Source: Streptosporangium lutulentum
GTDB taxonomy: Bacteria; Actinomycetota; Actinomycetes; Streptosporangiales; Streptosporangiaceae
Direction: 5' to 3'
DNA: 64,000 nt
NCBI RefSeq assembly: GCF_030811455.1
Contig: NZ_JAUSQU010000001.1
Span: forward strand, 5,394,001 to 5,458,000
Shown: one piece after another, positions 1-10,008 of the stretch
Position numbering within the stretch: position 1 is the first letter of the stretch
How the letters are laid out: every line of letters begins with the position of its first letter
Position numbers and translations under genes: made by a program
The notes under the pieces: generated by a model
The model's database searches: none
Told to the model about the DNA's origin: nothing
The model's input: only the letters and a program-made list of their open reading frames with translations

Positions 1-214
1 GGATCGTCTCGGTCACGCGGATACCGGACCGGCTCGACTCGTTGATCACGATCTCGCCGGCGCCGGAGGAGATGTCCAGGGCGCTCACCGTGTCGGTGAC
101 GTCGTAGGAGGAGACGGCCTCCTCCCCTCCTCCGAGGCTGAGATCGAGCTGGCAGCCGGAAAGCACGAGTGTCGAGCCCAGGAGAGCTCCCGCGGCGAGC
201 ATGTTCTTCTTCAT
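1..214 (-). CDS. DUF4097-like lipoprotein, C-terminus beyond the window
   Basis: The gene starts at ATG 214 and runs off the left edge, so only the first 71 residues are visible. They show a short lysine start (MKKN), a hydrophobic stretch and a lipobox ending in LSGC at about residue 21, so it is probably exported and lipid-anchored. After the lipobox comes an acidic linker and then a segment of the kind LDISSGAGEIVI, which resembles the beta-repeat start of DUF4097/adhesin-like proteins. It is divergent from the malate synthase gene. The family assignment rests on a short segment and is tentative; the lipoprotein call is firmer. Confidence 0.6.
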   Translation of the reverse strand, partial: MKKNMLAAGALLGSTLVLSGCQLDLSLGGGEEAVSSYDVTDTVSALDISSGAGEIVINESSRSGIRVTETI

Positions 215-435
215 GAGCTCAGTCCTCAGTTCGGGGAAGCCTGCCGCTTCCGTCTCCGCAACGACCCCTCGATGGAGGAGCTGATCTCACTGTGACCGAG
301 TATGGCCGCCGGTTCATCAGGGAAGCCCCCCAGACCACCCCCAGTACACCCCCTGCTTTTGACCGGGATGTGATCGTAACGTAGCGTTGATTCCACAATT
401 CAGAAGAGGTTTTCCACTAGACGGAAAGAGGGCTC

Positions 436-2022
<1,587 letters not shown>

Positions 2023-2037
2023 CATGACCGAACCGGT

Positions 2038-2075
2038 GGTGGGAAATCCTTCCTCCGAGAGGGGGATTTTCCACC
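2038..2075 (+). terminator. stem-loop after aceB
   Basis: A 12-base inverted repeat (arms 2038-2049 and 2064-2075, one mismatch) lies 16 bases after the aceB stop. The 14-base interior can itself pair in part. There is no U-tract, which is common for actinobacterial terminators. The placement makes a transcription terminator likely. Confidence 0.55.
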
Positions 2076-2405
2076 CTGCCACCCGGATCGGGCCTGATGC
2101 GAACCCCGGCGACGACCGCTACTTTCCATGCATGGGCGATCACACGAACGGCGCGGGCGGCGACTCCGCCGACTGTGGAGACCCGCTCGACGCCGTCACC
2201 CGTGAGGTCGCCGGCGGCGAGCCGATCCGCCGGTTCGGATGGTCAAGGATCCCCATTCCCCCGGTCCGCTCGACACCAGTCGCACGGCCGGAAGGGGATA
2301 GCGGTGTTCCGTACTGAGCAAGAATGCGATATGAGAGCAATGTCCTCGATCAACCCGTAGGCAGGGGCGACGAGGACACGGGCGCAGCCAAGGTCCCGCG
2401 CACTC
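2076..2405. other. gene-free stretch before the glycolate operon
   Basis: About 330 bases without a convincing gene. Short open frames here lack ribosome sites and recognisable protein sequence. The last 120 bases (about 2295-2350) are less GC-rich than the surroundings and are the best place for the glcD promoter and an IclR-type operator, but I cannot assign boxes with confidence. Confidence 0.4.
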
Positions 2406-2418
2406 CGGAGGAGGAACG

Positions 2419-3876
2419 ATGTCGACGATGACGCTGCAAGAGCCCGCCCGCAGGTTCGGGGAGCTCCTCGGCCACGGGGCGGTCATCACCGATCCCGTAC
2501 GGCTGCGCACCTACGAGTGCGACGGGCTGACCCATCACCGCGTCACGCCCGGCATCGTCGTGCTGCCGGAGACCGCCGAGCAGATCGCCTCCGTGGTGAG
2601 GGCCTGCAACGAGTACGGCCTGCCCTTCGTGGCCCGCGGCGCGGGAACGGGGCTGTCGGGCGGGGCGTTGCCGAGGTCCGACGGCGTGCTGATCGTGACC
2701 TCGAAAATGCGGCGGATCCTCTCCGTCGACCTGGCGAACCGGCGGGCCGTGGTGGAGCCGGGCGTCACCAACCTGGCGATCACCGAGGCCGTCCGCCATC
2801 TGGGCTACTACTACGCACCCGACCCGTCCAGCCAGCAGGTGTGCACCATCGGCGGCAACGTGGCGGAGAACTCCGGCGGGGCGCACTGCCTGAAGTACGG
2901 CTTCACGGCCAACCACGTGCTCGCCCTGGAGATCGTCACCCCCGACGGTGACCTCGTCGAGCTGTCGGACGACGATCCCGGCTACGACCTGCTGGGCGCC
3001 TTCATCGGCTCGGAGGGCACGCTCGGCATCGTCACCAAGGTCACCGTACGGCTGATGCGGGCGCCGGAGACCGTGACGACCCTGCTCGCGGCGTTCAAGG
3101 ACATCGAGCAGGGCGGTCAGGCGGTGTCGGCCGTCATCGGCGGCGGCATCGTGCCGGCCGCGATCGAGATGATGGACGCCCTGGCGATCGAGGCGGCCGA
3201 GGCGGCCGTGGCCTGCGCCTACCCCGAGGGGGCCGGTGCGGTGCTCATCGTGGAGCTGGACGGTCCCGCCGAGGAGGTCGCGCACCAGTTCGGCGAGGTG
3301 ACGCGGATCTGCGAGGAGAGCGGCGCCTTCGAGCTGCGCGTCGCCGACGACCCGGCGGAGCGGGCCGCGATCTGGAGGGGCCGCAAGTCGGCCTTCGCCG
3401 CGGTGGGCCGGATCAGCCCCGCCTACATCGTCCAGGACGGCGTCGTCCCCAGGACCGCGCTGCCCGAGGTGCTGGCGAGCATCGACCGGCTGTCGCGGGA
3501 TCACGGCATCCGGGTGGCCAACGTCTTCCACGCCGGGGACGGCAACCTGCATCCCCTGGTGTTGTTCGACGACGCCGAGCCCGGCGCGGGCGAGCGGGCC
3601 GAGATCGTCTCGGGGAAGATCCTCGACCTCTGCATCGAACACGGCGGATCGATCACCGGCGAGCACGGGGTCGGCGTGGACAAGTCCCGATACATGCCGA
3701 GGATGTTCTCCGCCGAGGATCTCGACACCATGCAGCTGGTGCGCTGCGCCTTCGACCCCCGAGGTCTGTCGAACCCCGGCAAGGTCTTCCCCACCCCGCG
3801 TCTGTGCGGCGAGGTTCCCGGGGTTCGCAAGGGTGTGCACCCCCTGGTCGAGTCAGGACAGGCGGAGCACTTCTGA
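2419..3876 (+). CDS. glcD: glycolate oxidase, FAD-linked subunit GlcD
   Basis: This is an FAD-binding dehydrogenase subunit that oxidises glycolate (or a related 2-hydroxy acid) to glyoxylate. Its 485 residues carry the FAD_binding_4 (PCMH) domain in the N-terminal half, with ARGAGTGLSGGALP near residue 75. The FAD-oxidase C domain ends with GEHGVGVDKSRYM near residue 415. The ATG at 2419 follows an excellent GGAGGAGG site at about 2407. The stop overlaps the glcE start by one base (TGATG), so the two are translationally coupled. D-lactate dehydrogenase is the main alternative, but the glcDEF gene order and the adjacent malate synthase favour glycolate. Confidence 0.9.
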   Translation: MSTMTLQEPARRFGELLGHGAVITDPVRLRTYECDGLTHHRVTPGIVVLPETAEQIASVVRACNEYGLPFVARGAGTGLSGGALPRSDGVLIVTSKMRRILSVDLANRRAVVEPGVTNLAITEAVRHLGYYYAPDPSSQQVCTIGGNVAENSGGAHCLKYGFTANHVLALEIVTPDGDLVELSDDDPGYDLLGAFIGSEGTLGIVTKVTVRLMRAPETVTTLLAAFKDIEQGGQAVSAVIGGGIVPAAIEMMDALAIEAAEAAVACAYPEGAGAVLIVELDGPAEEVAHQFGEVTRICEESGAFELRVADDPAERAAIWRGRKSAFAAVGRISPAYIVQDGVVPRTALPEVLASIDRLSRDHGIRVANVFHAGDGNLHPLVLFDDAEPGAGERAEIVSGKILDLCIEHGGSITGEHGVGVDKSRYMPRMFSAEDLDTMQLVRCAFDPRGLSNPGKVFPTPRLCGEVPGVRKGVHPLVESGQAEHF

Positions 3877-5168
3877 TGAAAGCACTGCGGCATGAGGCGG
3901 AGGCCCTGAGCAAGACGGGCGTGACGATCCGGGAGGCGGATCCCGGCGACGCCGTGGCCGGCGTGCCCCCTCGCTGGGTGGCGCTGCCCGAGAGCACCGC
4001 GGAGGTCGCCGCGCTGATGCGGGTCTCAGCCGAATACGATCTCGCCGTGGTCCCGGTCGGCGGCGGCACCAAGCTGCACTGGGGCGGCCCGCCCGAGCGC
4101 TGCGACCTGCTGATCGACACCTGCTGCCTGAACGAGGTGCTGGAGCACGCCACCGGTGACCTGATCGTCCGTACCCAGACGGGCGTGACCATGGACACCC
4201 TGGCCGAGACCCTCGCGGGCGGGGGCCAGGAGCTCTCCCTCGACGTCCCGCTCGACGGCGCCACGATCGGGGGCACGATCGCCACCGCCGCCGCCGGTCC
4301 CCGCAGGTTCCGGTACGGCACGCCCCGCGACCTGCTGATCGGTATCACGGTCGTGCTGGCGGACGGCACGGTCGCCCGGTCCGGCGGCAAGGTCGTCAAG
4401 AACGTCGCGGGCTACGACCTGGGCAAGCTCTTCAGCGGCTCCTACGGCACGCTCGGCGTCATCACCGAGGCCACCTTCCGCCTCCACCCCGTCCCCGCGG
4501 ACCGTCGCTGGATCACCGTGGAACTGCCCGCGACCGAACACCGGGAAGACGGGGCGGGCGAGATGGTCACGTCCCGGCGGCAGAGCTTCCCCGGCGGCCT
4601 GGAGTCGCTCGTCGCCGGGCTCGCGGCGTCCCAGGCCGAGCCGAGCGCCGTCGAGCTGGACTGGCCGGACGCCCGGGGCGGGGCCGCCGTGACCGTCCTC
4701 GTCGAGGGAACGGCTGCCCGAGGACGGGCCCTCGCCGTGCGGACGCTGATGGGCGAGCACGGGACCGCCGGGATCGCCGACGCCCCTCCCGGCTGGTGGG
4801 CGACGCCGCCCGGCGAGGACGTGCTGCTCGAGCTGCGGATCCCGCCCGCCCACGCGCACGTCGCGCTGCGGGCGATCGCCGCCCGCGGACTGCCCGCGCG
4901 CGTGCGCGGATCGATCGCCTCGGCGGTCCTGACGGTCGCCCTGCCCGCCGACGTCGGCGAGGTGGCGTTCGCGGAGTTCGTGTCGGGCCTGCGCGAGGAC
5001 CTCGGCCCTCTCGGTGGCAGGCTGACCGTGCTCGCCGCTCCGCCGGAGCTCACGCACCTCCTCGACCGCTGGGGCCCGGCGAGCGCGCTGCCGCTGATGC
5101 GACGGGTCAAGGAGCGGTTCGACCCCGGCCGGAGACTCTCCCCGGGCCGGTTCGTGGGAGGGATCTGA
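3876..5168 (+). CDS. glcE: glycolate oxidase subunit GlcE
   Basis: This is the second FAD-domain subunit of the glycolate oxidase complex. The protein is 430 residues from the ATG at 3876. That start overlaps the glcD stop and is preferred over in-frame codons further upstream, which would lie inside glcD. The N-terminal FAD-binding region contains GGGTKLHWGGPP and later SGGKVVKNVAGYDLGKL, both characteristic of GlcE. The C-terminal half is variable, ending in a MRRVKERFDPGRRLSPGRF tail typical of the FAD-oxidase C domain. It sits between glcD and glcF without a gap, consistent with a GlcDEF complex. Confidence 0.9.
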   Translation: MKALRHEAEALSKTGVTIREADPGDAVAGVPPRWVALPESTAEVAALMRVSAEYDLAVVPVGGGTKLHWGGPPERCDLLIDTCCLNEVLEHATGDLIVRTQTGVTMDTLAETLAGGGQELSLDVPLDGATIGGTIATAAAGPRRFRYGTPRDLLIGITVVLADGTVARSGGKVVKNVAGYDLGKLFSGSYGTLGVITEATFRLHPVPADRRWITVELPATEHREDGAGEMVTSRRQSFPGGLESLVAGLAASQAEPSAVELDWPDARGGAAVTVLVEGTAARGRALAVRTLMGEHGTAGIADAPPGWWATPPGEDVLLELRIPPAHAHVALRAIAARGLPARVRGSIASAVLTVALPADVGEVAFAEFVSGLREDLGPLGGRLTVLAAPPELTHLLDRWGPASALPLMRRVKERFDPGRRLSPGRFVGGI

Positions 5169-5169
5169 C

Positions 5170-6405
5170 GTGGACCTCGATCTGATCAACGACTGCGTGC
5201 ACTGCGGGTTCTGCCTGCCGTCGTGTCCGACCTACGTCCTGTGGGGCGAGGAGATGGACTCCCCCCGCGGCCGGATCCACCTGATGAAGCAGCATGTCGA
5301 GGGCACCGTGCTGACCCCGGAGATGGCGGGGCACTTCGACGCCTGCCTGGGGTGCATGGCGTGCGTGACGGCCTGCCCCTCCGGGGTGCGGTACGACCGG
5401 CTGATCGAGCAGACCCGGGCCGAGGTGGAGCGCGAGCACGTCAGGGAGCCGGACGACCGGGCGCTGCGGGCGATCGTCTTCCAGCTGTTCCCCTATCCCC
5501 GGCGTCTGCGGGCGATGCGGCTGCCGCTGCGACTCAGCACGGGACTGCGCCGCAAGATCATCCCTAGGCTGGAGCGGATCAACCCGTCCCTGGCCGCGAT
5601 GGCCGACCTCGCGCCTCCGGTCTCGGCGAGGGTACGGCTGCCACACAGGATCGAGGCGAAGGGCCCGCGCAGGGCCACGGTCGGAATGCTCACCGGATGC
5701 GTGCAGGGAGAGTTCTTCCCGCAGGTCAACGCGGCCACGGCCCGGGTGCTCTCGATGGAGGGCTGCGACGTGGTGATCCCGCCGTCGCAGGGCTGCTGCG
5801 GAGCGCTGTCCCTGCACTCCGGCCAGGAGGAGCAGGCCAAGCGGTTCGCCAGGCGGACGATCGCCACCTTCGAGCGAGCGGGCGTGGACACGATCGTGGT
5901 CAACGCGGCGGGGTGCGGATCGACCATGAAGGACTACGCCGAGATCCTTGAGGGCGAATGGGCGGACAGGGCGCGGGCGATCCGGACCGTCGACCTGGCG
6001 GAGTATCTCGCCGAACTCGGCCCGGTGGCCGAGCGGCATCCGCTGCCGCTCACCGTGGCCTACCACGACGCCTGCCACCTGGCCCACGCGCAGGGGATAC
6101 GGTCCCAGCCCCGTGAGCTGCTCTCCGCCATCCCCGGCCTGGAGCTGAAGGAGATCTCCGAGTCGGCCATCTGCTGCGGCTCGGCGGGAACCTACAACCT
6201 CTTCCAGCCGGAGGCCGCCCGAGACCTCGGTGACCGCAAGGCGGAGCGGGTGCTCGCCACCGGCGCCGACCTGCTGGTCTCGGCCAACCCCGGCTGTACG
6301 ATGCAGATCACCTCGGCCATCCGCCGCCGGGGCGCCCAGGAGATCCCCGTGGCGCACACCGCCCAGGTCCTGGACGCCTCTCTCCGAGGGCTGGGGCACG
6401 TATGA
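5170..6405 (+). CDS. glcF: glycolate oxidase iron-sulfur subunit GlcF
   Basis: This is the electron-transfer subunit that passes electrons from the FAD subunits toward the respiratory chain. The 411-residue protein has two ferredoxin-type clusters near the N-terminus (CVHCGFCLPSCP about residue 12 and CLGCMACVTACP about residue 60). Two CCG domains follow (GCCGALS about residue 200 and ICCGSAGTYN about residue 335). Translation starts at GTG 5170, one base after the glcE stop. The stop overlaps the next gene, iclR type, by ATGA. Confidence 0.93.
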   Translation: MDLDLINDCVHCGFCLPSCPTYVLWGEEMDSPRGRIHLMKQHVEGTVLTPEMAGHFDACLGCMACVTACPSGVRYDRLIEQTRAEVEREHVREPDDRALRAIVFQLFPYPRRLRAMRLPLRLSTGLRRKIIPRLERINPSLAAMADLAPPVSARVRLPHRIEAKGPRRATVGMLTGCVQGEFFPQVNAATARVLSMEGCDVVIPPSQGCCGALSLHSGQEEQAKRFARRTIATFERAGVDTIVVNAAGCGSTMKDYAEILEGEWADRARAIRTVDLAEYLAELGPVAERHPLPLTVAYHDACHLAHAQGIRSQPRELLSAIPGLELKEISESAICCGSAGTYNLFQPEAARDLGDRKAERVLATGADLLVSANPGCTMQITSAIRRRGAQEIPVAHTAQVLDASLRGLGHV

Positions 6406-7328
6406 CCCACACTCCCCCTGAGAGACCCGAGGTCCTAACGGTTGCGGCAGGACGCCCCGGCGCTCCGGCCGACGGGCGAGGACCCGGGGAACGAGCGGAC
6501 GGGCGAGCGAGGCAGGACGGAATGGACGGGCAGCCGCCGGTCACCGCCCGTCCGGACCGCGCGAACGGGGCGGGCCCCATCGGCACGGTGCAGTCGGTCG
6601 ACCGCGCGCTGGACGTGCTGGAGGCGCTGGCGAAGCAGGACGGGGAGGCCGGGCTGTCGGAGATCGCGGCCAGGACCGGCCTGCCGTACGGAACGATCCA
6701 CCGGCTGCTCCGCACGCTGCTCGCGCGAGGTTACGTGCGCCAGGAGTCGGACCGCCGTTACGCGCTGGGCGGTGCGCTGGTACGGCTCGGCGGGGTGGCC
6801 GAGCGCATGGTCGGCGTCTGGGCGCAGCCGTACCTGACGAGGATGGTCGAGCTGTCCGGCGAGACGGCCAACCTGGCGGTGCTGGAGGGCGACTTCATCG
6901 TCTACGTCGCCCAGGTGCCCTCGCCGCGACGGCTGCGGATGTTCGCCGAGGTCGGCAGGCGGGTGCTGCCGCACAGCACGGCGGTGGGCAAGGTCCTGAT
7001 GGCCGACCGCGCCGACGCCGAGGTGACCTCTCTGATCAGGCGGACCGGCATGCCCCGGCGAACCGCCAACACGATCACCGACCTGCCCGGCATGCTCGCC
7101 GAACTGCGGCGGGTGCGCGAGCGGGGATACGCCATGGACCTGGGCGAGGAGGAGCTCGGCGTGCACTGCCTGGCCGTGGGGGTGCGCGACGGGACCCGCA
7201 CGGTCGCCGCGCTGTCGGTGTCCGGCCCGGCCGAGCGGATCAACGCCCTCGACCGGGAGGACCTCGCCGAGGGCATGCGGAGGATCGCGCACGACTTCGG
7301 GGCCGAGCTGGGACCCGGCCCCGCGTGA
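6402..7328 (+). CDS. IclR-family transcriptional regulator of the glycolate operon
   Basis: 308 residues. An unusual low-complexity N-terminal extension of about 55 residues precedes a winged HTH (SVDRALDVLEALA, then GLSEIAARTGLPYGTIHRLL). This is followed by the IclR effector domain (LPHSTAVGKVLMA; YAMDLGEEELGVHCLAVGV). IclR proteins bind small organic acids and control genes such as aceBA or glycolate and allantoin pathways. The ATGA overlap with glcF makes it the last gene of the operon and probably its own regulator. It may also act on aceB, 4 kb upstream. The start at 6402 is supported by the overlap; a later internal start near the HTH cannot be excluded. Confidence 0.88.
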   Translation: MTHTPPERPEVLTVAAGRPGAPADGRGPGERADGRARQDGMDGQPPVTARPDRANGAGPIGTVQSVDRALDVLEALAKQDGEAGLSEIAARTGLPYGTIHRLLRTLLARGYVRQESDRRYALGGALVRLGGVAERMVGVWAQPYLTRMVELSGETANLAVLEGDFIVYVAQVPSPRRLRMFAEVGRRVLPHSTAVGKVLMADRADAEVTSLIRRTGMPRRTANTITDLPGMLAELRRVRERGYAMDLGEEELGVHCLAVGVRDGTRTVAALSVSGPAERINALDREDLAEGMRRIAHDFGAELGPGPA

Positions 7329-7374
7329 GGAGCGGCACACGAAAGACGGGCGGGCCAGGTCGCCGTCGTCCCCG

Positions 7375-8304
7375 CTAGGGCTTCGGGTTCGGCGGGGTGA
7401 TGTTGAGGTTGCTGCCCTGGGGAACCGGCACCACGGAGACCTGTCCCTTCTGGATGGCCTGCCAGAGCACGGCGCCCTGCGGGCCGAGGACCTTGACGAG
7501 GTCCTTGATGGATTCGATCTCGGTGCGGACCTTGGCGTTGCGCTGGAGCTGGGCCGCGTTCTCCGCCTTCGCGGCCTGCTCGGCGGCGAGGGCGCTCACC
7601 AGCGCCTCCGGCGGCTCGGGCTTCTGGATGGTCAGGGAGATGTCCGCGCACTCGCCGACGCCCGCGTAGTTCTGGTTGCAGAAGTAGTCGGCCCCGGCCG
7701 ACGCCTTGATGAACTGCCGGGCCAGCACGCCGACCCTCGACTCCCAGGCCTGCTTCACGTTCGGGTCGTTGAACAGCCCGCGCCACTCGAACTCCTGCGA
7801 CGCGGCGTCCATCGCGCGGTCCAGCGGCACGCGCATGTAGATGTTGAGCATCTGCCGCCATCCCGAGGACTCGCCGTCCTCGTAGTAGGCGCCGTACTTC
7901 AGGCCGATCTTCTCGTGGAACTGCTGCAACGTCTTGCAGTCGGTGTTCAGCGTGAACGTCGCCACCCCGGAGACGGTCATCTCGACGTTGTCCTTCGAAA
8001 CGACGGACAACGGCTTGGACTCGGCGTCACCCATTCCGGAGAAGTCGAAGGTCCTCTGGCCGAACGGGTAGGAATACGCCGTGTCGCCCGGGCCGAGCAG
8101 CGTTGCGCCGCTGGAGGGATTGATGCACTCCTCGAACTTGATGGGCTCAAAGATTCCGCCCGCGTAGTGCAGGACCACCTCGTCGGGCTGGGTGCTCACC
8201 CGCGTGCATCCACTGAGAACGAAGCCGGACACCACCACCGCGATGACCGCCAGCACAAAACCCTTTAACAGCCACCGTCTGCCGCCGGCCTTCTGGGCGT
8301 TCAT
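7375..8304 (-). CDS. SPFH/band-7 domain lipoprotein
   Basis: 309 residues from ATG 8304, chosen because an AGGGAG site sits 6 bases upstream; an in-frame extension to 8439 lacks one. The N-terminus has a basic stretch and a 20-residue hydrophobic helix ending in VLSGC, so it is membrane-anchored outside the cell. The following region (VSKDNVEMTVSGVATFTL) is an SPFH/prohibitin-like core. Near residue 235 comes an Ala/Glu-rich helix (ALAAEQAAKAENAAQLQRN) typical of the flotillin-like coiled coil. The C-terminus ends in a Pro-rich tail. SPFH proteins form membrane microdomain scaffolds; the specific role here is unknown. Confidence 0.75.
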   Translation of the reverse strand: MNAQKAGGRRWLLKGFVLAVIAVVVSGFVLSGCTRVSTQPDEVVLHYAGGIFEPIKFEECINPSSGATLLGPGDTAYSYPFGQRTFDFSGMGDAESKPLSVVSKDNVEMTVSGVATFTLNTDCKTLQQFHEKIGLKYGAYYEDGESSGWRQMLNIYMRVPLDRAMDAASQEFEWRGLFNDPNVKQAWESRVGVLARQFIKASAGADYFCNQNYAGVGECADISLTIQKPEPPEALVSALAAEQAAKAENAAQLQRNAKVRTEIESIKDLVKVLGPQGAVLWQAIQKGQVSVVPVPQGSNLNITPPNPKP

Positions 8305-8672
8305 TGACTCTCCCTTTTGCGCCGCTTCACCGAATGCGGATCCTAGTACCGCGGAACCGCGGGCAACGGGGAAAATCAGTGTGCGCGCCGGCTTCCCCGG
8401 ACGCGCTTTCGAGAGGGCTTTCATGCCCTGGACCGGCACGGTTTCCGGCGACCGTCCTGATGATCACACGCGGCGACTCCCGGCTCTGCCCTGGAGGGCG
8501 CCTCCCGGCCAAGGAGCGCCACCGCTCCGCGCTCCTTGACGATCTCCGACGGGCACCGGCGGACCACCGTGCCGGGAAGCTCGGCCGATTCCCGGTTGCC
8601 CGGATCCGGGCAACCGGGAAGTGCTCACCGTGCGGGACCGGCGCCACGGGGAATGCGGCCCCCATGCGACGA
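8305..8672. other. gene-free stretch with a long palindrome
   Basis: 368 bases between two minus-strand genes. It contains the promoter region of the SPFH gene and the 32-base palindrome annotated separately. I see no convincing gene. Open frames here are short and share the arginine- and proline-rich look of GC-rich noise. Confidence 0.5.
8589..8620. terminator. 32-base perfect palindrome, probable terminator
   Basis: The sequence from 8589 to 8620 reads the same on both strands without a single mismatch, centred on GGATCC. It lies 52 bases downstream of the small secreted-protein gene on the minus strand, where a terminator would be expected. Two-fold perfection with no loop is also compatible with a dimeric DNA-binding site. 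Confidence 0.5.
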
Positions 8673-8984
8673 TCAATCCGCCGAATGACACTCCCGGCCC
8701 GCGGCCGCGCCTTCGACGGCGATGACGCCCTCACAGTAGAACGGCACGGGGTTGCTGCTGAAGAGCATCATGCCCCTGCCGTCTTGAATGGCGGTGCAAC
8801 CGGTCCCCACGGTCGCCGGATTGACGTCGCCGTCGATGGTGACGCTGCTGACGCGTGGTCCCTCCAGGCACTGGTACGACCGGGGCGGGCCTGCGTGGGC
8901 GGCGGAGACGAGGGTGAACGGGACGGCGATCGCGGTGACTGCGGCGGCCAGGCCCAGGGTGGCGCGGCGGGTGCGTGAAGACAT
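8673..8984 (-). CDS. small secreted protein of unknown function
   Basis: 103 residues from ATG 8984, which has AGAAGGA 8 bases upstream. An earlier in-frame ATG would add 30 residues ahead of the signal peptide and is not preferred. The N-terminus is a clear Sec signal peptide (basic MSSRTRR, hydrophobic LGLAAAVTAIAVPFTL, AHA cleavage site near residue 30). The mature part, about 73 residues, has four cysteines (CLEGP, GTGCTAIQ, PFYCEGV, RECHS) that could form two disulfides. No family was recognised. It is divergent from the sigma factor gene. Confidence 0.6.
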   Translation of the reverse strand: MSSRTRRATLGLAAAVTAIAVPFTLVSAAHAGPPRSYQCLEGPRVSSVTIDGDVNPATVGTGCTAIQDGRGMMLFSSNPVPFYCEGVIAVEGAAAGRECHSAD

Positions 8985-9333
8985 ACGGGATTCCTTCTGT
9001 TGGTAGGAGGCCCCGACCCGTTGTGCAAGGGTTGGCGACATGCGTCCCAGCACTGAATGCCAACACTCCGGCACGTGAGGGTGCGGAGGCGATCATGATG
9101 GTGTCGACCAGCGGAATTCGCTGTATGTCATCAAGCCATCACAGTATGGAGTGATGCCGCCAGCTGACACGCCGCTCGTAGGCTGATCGGCTGTCAGAAC
9201 CGGACGCGTCCCGGGGTTCGATCCTCAACCGCGTGGCCGCCGCCTCGCGGGCGGCCGGCCGTACCTCGGCGGAACGCCCTTCACCGGCACCCTCTCGAAA
9301 ACGTGAAGGCCGGATGGAGGCGGTGGGAACCGA
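8985..9333. other. divergent promoter region, no gene seen
   Basis: 349 bases between the minus-strand secreted-protein gene and the plus-strand ECF sigma gene. It should hold both promoters. The AT-richer part near 9100-9160 is the most promoter-like, but I cannot name -10 and -35 boxes with confidence. No gene is supported. Confidence 0.4.
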
Positions 9334-10008
9334 ATGGGAGCGTGCGACGGAGTAGGGGGTGAGGGCGCGGACGCGCCCCGTGAAAGGACCCCTCCCGATG
9401 ACTGGACGAAACGGGTGGTGACGTCGGCTCTCCCCCACCGGGCGGAGCTGCCCGCACCTCCCCCGACCTCCGATGACACCGCCCTGATCAGGGAGTCGCT
9501 GACGGACCCCGACAGGTTCGCCGGGCTCTTCGACCGGCACGCCGATGAGATCCACCGGTACGCGGCACGACGGCTGAACGACGTCACCACGGCCGACGAC
9601 GTGACGGCCGAGACGTTCCTCGTGGCTTTCCGGAAGAGAACCCGATACGACCTCACCAGGAGCGACGCCAGACCCTGGCTGTACGGCATCGCCTCCAAAC
9701 TGATCTCCGGCCACCGCAGGGCCGAGATCCGCAGGCTCAAGGCACTCGCCCGGCAGGCCCCGGAACGGGCGGCCGAGTTCGAGGATCGCAGCGCCGAACG
9801 TCTCACCGCCGCCCGGCTCCGTCCCGCGCTGGCCGCCGCGCTCGCCGGGCTCGGCTCCGCAGAGCGGGACCTGCTCCTGTTGGTGGCCTGGGCCGACCTG
9901 ACCTACGAGGAGGCCGCACAGGCCCTCGGCATTCCGATCGGGACCGTACGGTCCCGGCTCTCCCGCACCCGAACCAAGATCCGCCGCTCCCTGGAGTCGC
10001 ACGCATGA
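9334..10008 (+). CDS. ECF-type RNA polymerase sigma factor
   Basis: 224 residues. Sigma region 2 spans about residues 50-115 (LFDRHADEIHRYAARRL, then ADDVTAETFLVAFRKR). Region 4 lies near residues 180-222 (LTYEEAAQALGIPIGTVRSRLSRTR), the standard two-domain ECF layout. The ATG at 9334 has GGAGG 13 bases upstream; the first 30 residues are poorly conserved in style, so a GTG at 9418 is an alternative start. The stop overlaps the next gene (ATGA), a membrane protein likely to control it. Confidence 0.88.
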   Translation: MGACDGVGGEGADAPRERTPPDDWTKRVVTSALPHRAELPAPPPTSDDTALIRESLTDPDRFAGLFDRHADEIHRYAARRLNDVTTADDVTAETFLVAFRKRTRYDLTRSDARPWLYGIASKLISGHRRAEIRRLKALARQAPERAAEFEDRSAERLTAARLRPALAAALAGLGSAERDLLLLVAWADLTYEEAAQALGIPIGTVRSRLSRTRTKIRRSLESHA

